Part shown: positions 55,671-64,000 of the stretch, in pieces
Layout: every line of letters begins with the position of its first letter
Position numbering within the stretch: position 1 is the first letter of the stretch
Source: Mesorhizobium ciceri WSM4083
Lineage (GTDB): Bacteria > Pseudomonadota > Alphaproteobacteria > Rhizobiales > Rhizobiaceae
NCBI RefSeq assembly: GCF_000519305.1
Contig: NZ_JAFG01000004.1
Span: 124,001-188,000, forward strand
Reading direction: 5' to 3'
DNA: 64,000 bases
Notes under the pieces: model-generated
Told to the model about the DNA's origin: nothing
Database searches by the model: none
What the model saw: only the letters and a program-made list of their open reading frames with translations
Translations under genes and position numbers: made by a program

Positions 55671-56948
55671 TTATCTCGCGCCAAAACCGGTAAGCATCGT
55701 TTTCATTGTCTTGAGGGTTATCAAAACATCCAGCCAAGGCGAAAAGTTCTTTATGTAATAGAAATCATAGTGCAATTTTTCCATAACGTCATCGACGGCA
55801 GCCACATGCCCCTGATTTACTTGTGCCCACCCACTTATGCCTGGCCTGACAATATGCCTGTAGCGATAGAAGGGCAGCTCAGCCTCGTACCACTGTGACA
55901 GCACGACAGCTTCCGGTCGCGGTCCGATCCAACTCATCTCGCCACGCAGGATGTTGATGACCTGCGGCAGTTCGTCGATCCTGGATTTTCGCAGGAAACG
56001 CCCGACTCGGGTGATGCGATCATCGTCGTGCCTGGTGATCGCCCTCTCCTTGTCGCTGCCGGCGCCAGAGTGCTGGCGCATCGAGCGAAACTTGTAGACC
56101 GTGCAAATCTTGCCCCGGTAGCCCATGCGTTGCTGGCGAAACAGCGCGGGGCCATCGGAGTCCAGCCGGATCAGCAGCGCTATCAACGCCAGAACGGGGG
56201 AAAGAACGACAATCAAGACAAGTGCCGAGACCCAGTCGACCGCCTGCTTGATCTTGAGATAGGCCTGGTTCGGATTGAGCGAACCAAGCGTGTTTTCCGA
56301 CAGGTGCTCGATCTCGACCCGACCGGTCAGCGACTCTCTGACCTGCTTGACGTGGTATACGGGCGTTCCCGAAAGGGCCCGATCCGCGATGTATCGTTCC
56401 CACTCCGCGCCAAGATCGGCACGCAGATCAACGACCACGCCGCTGGCTCTTTCGATTATCGTACTGGTCGACTTGATCCAAAACCAATGCACACCCGGTA
56501 ACGTCTTGAGGCGCTCGACATCTCCGCCGGGAATCACGACGAGCCGGTACGGATCGAGACGCCGCGTCAAAAGGCTCAGGCCGAAGTACCAGAGCGTGGA
56601 CTGCGTGAAACTGGCGGCGGCCTGAAACCGGCTGTACTCGAACCGAAAAAAGAAGATGGTCAGGAAAACAGCCCCGTAGGACAGGGCAAATGTCGGCAAG
56701 ATGTAACTTGCCGCGGCCACGCCCGGGAAATTCCCGATGCGGCGATACGATAAGAAGCCCACAAGGTGCGCGATGACCGCAGCGGCTACTGTTACCTGAA
56801 GATTGGCCGAATAGATAAACTCAGGATTGAAGACAATCCGGATGATCGCGGGCGCAAAAATCGCGAATGTCAGTCCGCCAAGTAGTTGAAACCGAATCCT
56901 GAACAGGAAGTGCCGGCTTCCGACGATAGTCGACGCTGCGACATTCAA
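55671..56948 (-). CDS. Polyprenyl glycosylphosphotransferase that starts the exopolysaccharide
   Basis: Multi-span phosphoglycosyltransferase of 425 residues (WcaJ/ExoY class). Four to five membrane segments fill the first 130 residues, a CoA-binding-like middle region follows, and the catalytic domain has GPALFRQQRMGYRGKICTVY, KFRSMRQHSG, IDELPQVINILRGEMSWIGP (20 residues) and RPGISGWAQVNQGH. The start is TTG 56948, because GGGGGGAAG lies 3-4 bases upstream, a strong site; a GTG at 57023 has none. It is the first gene of the minus-strand exopolysaccharide locus. Confidence 0.88.
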   Translation of the reverse strand: MNVAASTIVGSRHFLFRIRFQLLGGLTFAIFAPAIIRIVFNPEFIYSANLQVTVAAAVIAHLVGFLSYRRIGNFPGVAAASYILPTFALSYGAVFLTIFFFRFEYSRFQAAASFTQSTLWYFGLSLLTRRLDPYRLVVIPGGDVERLKTLPGVHWFWIKSTSTIIERASGVVVDLRADLGAEWERYIADRALSGTPVYHVKQVRESLTGRVEIEHLSENTLGSLNPNQAYLKIKQAVDWVSALVLIVVLSPVLALIALLIRLDSDGPALFRQQRMGYRGKICTVYKFRSMRQHSGAGSDKERAITRHDDDRITRVGRFLRKSRIDELPQVINILRGEMSWIGPRPEAVVLSQWYEAELPFYRYRHIVRPGISGWAQVNQGHVAAVDDVMEKLHYDFYYIKNFSPWLDVLITLKTMKTMLTGFGAR

Positions 56949-57459
56949 TGTCTTCCCCCCTTCCCCGAGGCTGCCGTGTCGGCGACAGACCAGCGCGATA
57001 GTGGATCTGACCTGCTCGCGCACAAAAACGAATCGGACGTCTCGCCCCCCGGCGATTCGATACAGTCGGAGACCAAGAGCTACGACAGCGCGGCTGCGCC
57101 AGCAAGCATCTATTTCTCAGATCAACAGTGCGGGAATTTTTTGATCAACAGCATTGTTTGATGCAATTGAAAAGCTACCGTCTGCAACGCACCAACGCCG
57201 AACGATAGGGCCAATAATGCGCTGTAATTTCCAGCACCGCTTCGGCGATCAATCCCTTGGCAAGTCGCTTGGGAGCTGGGCCGACCGGTTTCGAAGCCGC
57301 CGCATCTTGAGGCACCGCTTTGCTTAATCGATTGTAGTGGCCGGGCGGCTTACCGACGCCTTGCCTTTCGCACTGCAGCATCATATCGCTCCAAGGACGG
57401 ACCGGCGGAATCTTCCGTTTCGCCAATCTTTCCAATCTCCTGCAACCGGAGAGCAAAGC
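56949..57459. other. Divergent intergenic region between the initiating transferase and ppdK
   Basis: A 511-bp region. It should carry the promoter of the minus-strand exopolysaccharide locus and that of ppdK. GATCAACAG occurs twice in the same direction (57120-57128 and 57143-57151, 23 bases apart), in the AT-richest part, and could be a regulator site. A small minus-strand ORF at 57175-57384 is listed separately. No other gene is seen. Confidence 0.5.
57175..57384 (-). CDS. Possible small basic protein
   Basis: A 69-residue frame starting MMLQCERQGVGKPPGHYNRL with GGAG four bases before the first ATG. The C-terminal part (KRLAKGLIAEAVLEITAHYW) looks like an amphipathic helix, and the end is basic (RSALVRCRR). 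It is not recognised. It lies in the divergent region and overlaps no other gene, but the same frame is open for a long way into ppdK, so it may be a chance ORF. Confidence 0.3.
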   Translation of the reverse strand: MMLQCERQGVGKPPGHYNRLSKAVPQDAAASKPVGPAPKRLAKGLIAEAVLEITAHYWPYRSALVRCRR

Positions 57460-60138
<2,679 letters not shown>

Positions 60139-60256
60139 GGTCCATCCAGCTTACCGTTTTGTAAGGCAATTCACGCGAACGTGCTGGCGGCGTCGCGTAA
60201 TCTCGACATTGTTCCTGCCCAATTTGCGGCCATCCGCAAATTGCTCCCGGAAACAG

Positions 60257-61360
60257 ATGCTGCAGATTTCTCCCGCGCCGCTCCGCTCGATCCTGGTCAT
60301 CCAAACCAAGTTCATAGGAGATCTCGTCCTCGCCTCGGCGCTCGCCAAGAACCTGCGGCTCGAATTCCCCGGCGCCAGCATCGTCTTCCTGTGCGAGGCT
60401 CGCTTCGAGAGCTTCGTCATGGCCCATGGTATCGCTTCCGAGGTGGTCGCATTCAGGCGCGACCGCATGCGCGGAACGCCCTTGGAGCGCGGGAAGGAGC
60501 TTTACGCGATGGTGCGGGCGTTGCGCCGCTTCCGATTCGACCTGACGATCGACCTGAGCGATTCGAAGACGTCGCGCATCCTCACCGGGCTCGTCAACGC
60601 AAAGACCCGTGTCGGTTACAATCCTTCCGAAAGACCTTTGCGTATGCTGGAGCGGCAGCCCGCCAACGTCTTTGCCAAGCCCTACGGCTTTGATGGCCAG
60701 CATTTCCTATACCGCTACCTCTCGCCGCTCGAAGCGCTCGGCATCGAGCTTCGCACGGTGATTCCGAACCTTCAGCCGCTGCCATTGGAGACGGCTAAAG
60801 CATTGGCGCTGCTGGGTAAGCACCATCTGCGGCCAAACGCCTTCATCGCCGTGCATGCGGGGGCAAGCTTCGAGGGGCGACGTTGGCAGCCGGAGCGGTT
60901 TGCAGCAGTGATCGTCGAGATCGCCGGCGAGACTGGTCTGGACGTCGTCCTGGTGGGTGGCCCGGACGAGCGCGAGATCGCCGAACGTATCGTCGCCAGG
61001 ACCGCGCCGTCGGTCGTCAATCTCGTCGGTGACCTGTCGCTTGAAAGCCTGCTTGCGGTGCTGAAACAGGCCCGGCTGTTTCTCGGCAATGAGAGCGGCC
61101 CGATGCACATGGCCGCAGCCACCGGAACCCCGGTTGTCGGATTGTTCGGTCTGACGGAGCCGTCGCGCTGGGGTCCCGTCGGCGTGCCCAGCATCTCGCT
61201 CCAGCCGCCGATGCCTTGCGCCTGCATGGCCGAAAGCCTCTGCCGCGCGCCGGATCCCAGCAAGGCATGCTGCGTCTGGGGCCTGGAGGTCAAGCCTGTG
61301 GTCGATGCGGTGCGCGAGGTTCTTTCGCGCTCCGAAATGAAACTGGAACACGCCATCTGA
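60257..61360 (+). CDS. Glycosyltransferase family 9 (heptosyltransferase-like)
   Basis: GT9 enzyme of 367 residues. It begins MLQISPAPLRSILVIQTKFI and has GDLVLASALAKNLRLEFP, then FIAVHAGASFEGRRWQPERF and FLGNESGPMHMAAATGTPVV with GLFGLTEPSRWGPVG, the ADP-heptose binding region of the family. It likely acts on LPS core. The start ATG 60257 follows a weak GGAAA; longer frames run into the ppdK 3' end and are rejected. The 118-bp gap after ppdK shows only a small stem (CTTAC/GTAAG around 60151-60166). Confidence 0.86.
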   Translation: MLQISPAPLRSILVIQTKFIGDLVLASALAKNLRLEFPGASIVFLCEARFESFVMAHGIASEVVAFRRDRMRGTPLERGKELYAMVRALRRFRFDLTIDLSDSKTSRILTGLVNAKTRVGYNPSERPLRMLERQPANVFAKPYGFDGQHFLYRYLSPLEALGIELRTVIPNLQPLPLETAKALALLGKHHLRPNAFIAVHAGASFEGRRWQPERFAAVIVEIAGETGLDVVLVGGPDEREIAERIVARTAPSVVNLVGDLSLESLLAVLKQARLFLGNESGPMHMAAATGTPVVGLFGLTEPSRWGPVGVPSISLQPPMPCACMAESLCRAPDPSKACCVWGLEVKPVVDAVREVLSRSEMKLEHAI

Positions 61361-61529
61361 GATCATGCGCCGCATGCACGACCGCTCTCGACGCGGTGGA
61401 ATGACCTGTCGCCCACAGGAACGGTCACATTGTCGCGGAGCGCTTTTCTGCTATGCGCCATCCCGATTTCCGCCTTCATGCGGGTCGTTGGGATGCCTGG
61501 TTGAAATGACGGGTCCGGGAATCGGTTTG

Positions 61530-62270
61530 ATGCGCCTGCTGCAAAAAAATCTCTGCATTATCGTCCTGTCGTGGGCGATGGCATCCGCCAGCCATGCCGC
61601 GCCGCTCGTCGAGCCGACGCTGCACATCAAGTCGCAGGCGAGCGGAGCCGGCCGTGTGGCGCTTACGCTCGACGCGTGCGGTGGACAGACCGACAACCGG
61701 ATTCTTTCGGCGCTGGTGGACAACAAGATCCCCGCCACCATTTTCGTGACCGGCATCTGGCTGAAGCGAAACGCCGCCGCCGTCGAGATCATGCGGGCGC
61801 ATCCCGATCTGTTCGAACTGGAAAATCATGGCGGCCACCACATCCCGGCGGTCGACACGCCGCGGAAAATCTACGGCATTCGCAGCGCCGGCAGCCCGGA
61901 TGCGGTGCTGGCCGAGGTCGAATCGGGAGCCGCCGCTCTTACCGGGACCGGCGAGCCGGCGCCGAAATGGTTTCGTGGCGCAACCGCCGAATACAGCCCG
62001 TCGGCAATCGCCATGATCCGCAAGCTTGGCTTCAAGGTCGCGGGATTTTCGATAAATGGCGACGGCGGCTCTTTGCTTGGCGCCAAGGAGACCGCCCGGC
62101 GCATCGCGGCGGCCAAGGATGGCGACGTCATCATCTCGCACATCAACCAGCCGACCCATGCGGCCGGCGAAGGCGTGGTGCAGGGGCTGCTGGCGCTCAA
62201 GGCCAAGGGCTTGACCTTTGTGCGGCTCGACGATGCCGAGGGCATCGGCAATAACGGCACGACGGAGTGA
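61530..62270 (+). CDS. Secreted polysaccharide deacetylase
   Basis: NodB-homology family protein of 246 residues. A signal peptide is clear from MRLLQKNLCIIVLSWAMASA to SHAAPL. The domain has VALTLDACGGQTDNRILSAL (Asp in TLD), ELENHGGHHIPAVD (His-x4-His-like metal site in NHGGHHIP) and DGDVIISHINQPTHAAGEGV. The start is uncertain: ATG 61530 gives a normal signal peptide with GGGAA upstream, ATG 61506 adds eight residues. It may deacetylate a periplasmic glycan. It lies 169 bp downstream of the GT9 gene. Confidence 0.85.
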   Translation: MRLLQKNLCIIVLSWAMASASHAAPLVEPTLHIKSQASGAGRVALTLDACGGQTDNRILSALVDNKIPATIFVTGIWLKRNAAAVEIMRAHPDLFELENHGGHHIPAVDTPRKIYGIRSAGSPDAVLAEVESGAAALTGTGEPAPKWFRGATAEYSPSAIAMIRKLGFKVAGFSINGDGGSLLGAKETARRIAAAKDGDVIISHINQPTHAAGEGVVQGLLALKAKGLTFVRLDDAEGIGNNGTTE

Positions 62271-62309
62271 CTGGCCAGCCGAGCGGATCTCGATGCCTTC
62301 GGCGTTGGC

Positions 62310-62699
62310 TCAGTCCGGTTTGGCTTCGATCGTGACCTTGCTTGCGTAGAATGCGCCGTGGTTGCGGATTTCAGCCATTTCGTCGAAAGGCCGCTCGTAC
62401 GCCCACATGGCGTTCTGGCCGGTCTCGCCGGCAGGCAGCACGCTCCAATAGCTTGCATCGCCCTTGTAGGGGCAATGGGTCGAGTGGTCGGTGCGGCCAA
62501 GCTTGCCGAAATCGACGTCGGCGAACGGAATGTAGAAGGCCGCCGGATAGGGGGCCTCGGTCAGCACCTTGGCCTTCGTTGTTGAAGCGATGACCACGTC
62601 TCCGGCACGCACGGTAACGGTGCCGGCATAGGGCTCGACAGTGATGATTTTGTCCGGGTTGCGTTGGAAACCGGGTGCGGGGTTGGCGATCTGATCCAT
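62310..62699 (-). CDS. DUF427 domain protein
   Basis: A 129-residue cytoplasmic protein of the DUF427 family: IITVEPYAGTVTVRAGDVVI, then PYPAAFYIPFADVDFGKLGR, THCPYKGDASYWSV and AMWAYERPFDEMAEIRNHGA. The family has a small beta-rich fold and no agreed function. AAGGAGAG precedes the ATG. It converges with the deacetylase gene, with 39 bases between the stops. Confidence 0.88.
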   Translation of the reverse strand: MDQIANPAPGFQRNPDKIITVEPYAGTVTVRAGDVVIASTTKAKVLTEAPYPAAFYIPFADVDFGKLGRTDHSTHCPYKGDASYWSVLPAGETGQNAMWAYERPFDEMAEIRNHGAFYASKVTIEAKPD

Positions 62700-62845
62700 G
62701 AGGGGCTCTCCTTGCGTCGACTTAAGGTGTGTCGCGCAAGCGCATTGCGCAAGCCGCTATCGCCATCCAACACGCAAAACTTGCCTAGCGAACGCCGATG
62801 GATCGCCCCTTGGAATCGTCGAGATACTTGTCGTCAGCGGTCAGG

Positions 62846-63202
62846 TCAGGCAGCGGCCTTGAACACGTCCATGAGACCGGCATAGGCGGCAGCGATCCCG
62901 GCGACCGGGTTGCTGCTTCTCAGGACGGTCTCGACCTTCAGGGAACCGCCGCCGGTAGGCAAGGTGAGCAGCAGGAACTGGCGGTTTCCGCCATCGCCGA
63001 CTGACGCGGCCGCGACGTGCTGGTCCTCGCCCTGGTTCTGGACGCACATCTTGAACAGCAGCGTGCCGCCGACCGCTTCCAGCGCGCCGCCGACAACTTC
63101 AACAAATTCATCTTCGGAAACAGTCTTTGTGTCCGGCACCACATCGGCCAGACTTTCGGCAAGCGTACTCTCGAGAGCCTTGTCGTCGAGCTGCGCGTCC
63201 AT
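62846..63202 (-). CDS. Unknown small acidic protein
   Basis: Not recognised. The 118 residues are acidic in the N-terminal half (LADVVPDTKTVSEDEFVEVV) and form a plausible alpha/beta domain (RQFLLLTLPTGGGSLKVETV). No signal peptide or membrane segment is visible. AGAGG precedes the ATG by six bases. The 146 bp between it and the DUF427 gene holds no gene. It is divergent from the acyl-CoA ligase gene. Confidence 0.7.
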   Translation of the reverse strand: MDAQLDDKALESTLAESLADVVPDTKTVSEDEFVEVVGGALEAVGGTLLFKMCVQNQGEDQHVAAASVGDGGNRQFLLLTLPTGGGSLKVETVLRSSNPVAGIAAAYAGLMDVFKAAA

Positions 63203-63385
63203 GCGAACCTCTTTCAGTCGCCAATCGCACCCCTTTGCCCGTTAACGAAACTTAACGCCGACGATGGCCGGATTGTGGCGGTTTTCCACCAATGCGGCGC
63301 TCAGGGGTGCTGGCGGCTGGACAATCCGCCGGTTCGCTCCACAATAGCCCGAAAAGCACAACGCAAAAGCGTGAGGGAGGATCGA

Positions 63386-64000
63386 ATGCTGGGACTGATG
63401 CAGGAATGGCCGCTGCTTTGCCATAAGCTCATCGACAATGCCGAGCGGCAGCATGGCGTGCGCGAGATCGTGTCGCGCTCGATCGAAGGGCCGATCGTGC
63501 GCACCACCTACGCCGACATCCATCGTCGCGCCCTGAAGGTCGCCCAGCGGCTGGAGCGTGACGGTTATGGGATGGGCGACCGTATCGCCACGCTGGCCTG
63601 GAACACCGCGCGCCACATCGAGGCCTGGTACGGCATCATGGGCATCGGCGCCATCTACCACACGCTCAATCCGCGGCTGTTTCCCGAGCAGATCGTCTGG
63701 ATCATGAACCATGCCGAGGACAAGGCAGTCTTCGTCGACCTGACCTTCGTGCCGCTGCTCGAGAAGATCGCCGGCGCCGTCAAGTCGCTGAAACAGGTGA
63801 TCGTGCTGACCGACAGGGCGCATATGCCGCCGACGACATTGCCCAACGCGGTCGCCTATGAAGATTGGCTTGACGAAGCGGATGGCGACTTCGCCTGGAA
63901 GACCTTCGACGAAAGCACCGCCGCCGGCATGTGTTACACGTCCGGGACCACGGGCGATCCCAAGGGCGTCGTCTACAGCCATCGTTCGAACGTGCTGCAC
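63386..64000 (+). CDS. Acyl-CoA ligase (AMP-binding), 3' end outside window
   Basis: The first 205 residues of an ANL-superfamily ligase that activates an acid via acyl-AMP. It starts MLGLMQEWPLLCHKLIDNAE, has LNPRLFPEQIVWIMNHAEDK and the phosphate-binding loop CYTSGTTGDPKGVVYSHRSN. The N-terminal part is close to medium/long-chain fatty acyl-CoA ligases and to DmdB-type methylthiopropionate-CoA ligases; the substrate cannot be chosen from this part. GAGGGAGG precedes the ATG by five bases. The frame is open at the right edge. Confidence 0.92.
   Translation, partial: MLGLMQEWPLLCHKLIDNAERQHGVREIVSRSIEGPIVRTTYADIHRRALKVAQRLERDGYGMGDRIATLAWNTARHIEAWYGIMGIGAIYHTLNPRLFPEQIVWIMNHAEDKAVFVDLTFVPLLEKIAGAVKSLKQVIVLTDRAHMPPTTLPNAVAYEDWLDEADGDFAWKTFDESTAAGMCYTSGTTGDPKGVVYSHRSNVLH

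Noticed and set aside
63242..64000. 252-codon minus-strand ORF at the right edge
   Set aside because: Antisense to the acyl-CoA ligase, which has a strong ribosome-binding site and the AMP-binding loop.

Overview
The window looks like a chromosomal segment of an alphaproteobacterium of the order Hyphomicrobiales (Rhizobiales), most likely Mesorhizobium or a close relative. The reasons are high GC in most genes, a glgP-glgB-glgC-glgA glycogen operon, a frcBCA/frcR/frcK fructose locus, a fused cysN-cysC gene, a ppdK gene, and intergenic palindromes of the kind scattered through rhizobial genomes. These assignments come from reading motifs and protein similarity from memory; no database search was run.

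Layout. (1) 1-7037, minus strand: glycogen operon glgP-glgB-glgC-glgA, with glgA cut by the left edge. (2) 7130-7270: three consecutive hairpins forming a composite intergenic repeat. (3) 7271-13112: fructose uptake and use. frcB-frcC-frcA run on the minus strand; the divergent ROK regulator, an RbsD/FucU mutarotase and a PfkB kinase run on the plus strand. A strong dyad lies in the shared promoter region. (4) 13362-18166: a DegT/DnrJ aminotransferase, then the sulfate-activation set cysD-cysNC-cysQ. (5) 18569-24558: a set that probably starts and builds an N-acetyl-6-deoxyhexosamine-primed glycan (O-antigen ligase-like protein, 4-reductase, small phosphoglycosyltransferase, GT2, WbpM-like 4,6-dehydratase). 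(6) 24798-37173: an ABC-transporter-dependent O-polysaccharide locus. Its core is one nine-gene minus-strand operon: rfbA-rfbC-rfbB-rfbD, a sulfotransferase with a long coiled coil, a WbsX-GT61 fusion, wzm, wzt with a C-terminal carbohydrate-binding extension, and a pyruvyltransferase-like gene. (7) 37318-56948: a Wzx/Wzy-type exopolysaccharide locus (polymerase, TPR protein, Wzc, Wza, PHP-type tyrosine phosphatase, glycosyltransferases, methyltransferases, flippase, nucleotide-sugar dehydrogenase and epimerase, initiating transferase). A Fic enzyme, an SNase-like protein and two paralogous secreted Cys-rich proteins sit inside it. (8) 57460-64000: ppdK, a GT9 glycosyltransferase, a polysaccharide deacetylase, a DUF427 protein, a small unknown protein and the start of an acyl-CoA ligase.

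How the parts may work together. Regions 5 and 6 together resemble a rhizobial LPS O-antigen pathway: an N-acetyl-6-deoxyhexosamine primer, rhamnose supply, chain building on the inner face, recognition by the Wzt C-terminal domain and export through Wzm/Wzt. The most interesting hypothesis is that the sulfotransferase-coiled-coil protein (32297-33748) caps the chain with sulfate and measures its length, in the way WbdD does with phosphate and methyl groups. CysD and CysNC, encoded 14 kb away, would supply PAPS and CysQ would remove PAP. Region 7 encodes a separate exopolysaccharide or capsule pathway.

No rRNA, tRNA, CRISPR array, insertion sequence or prophage was recognised. Start codons were chosen by hand from ribosome-binding sites and overlaps; several are TTG or GTG.
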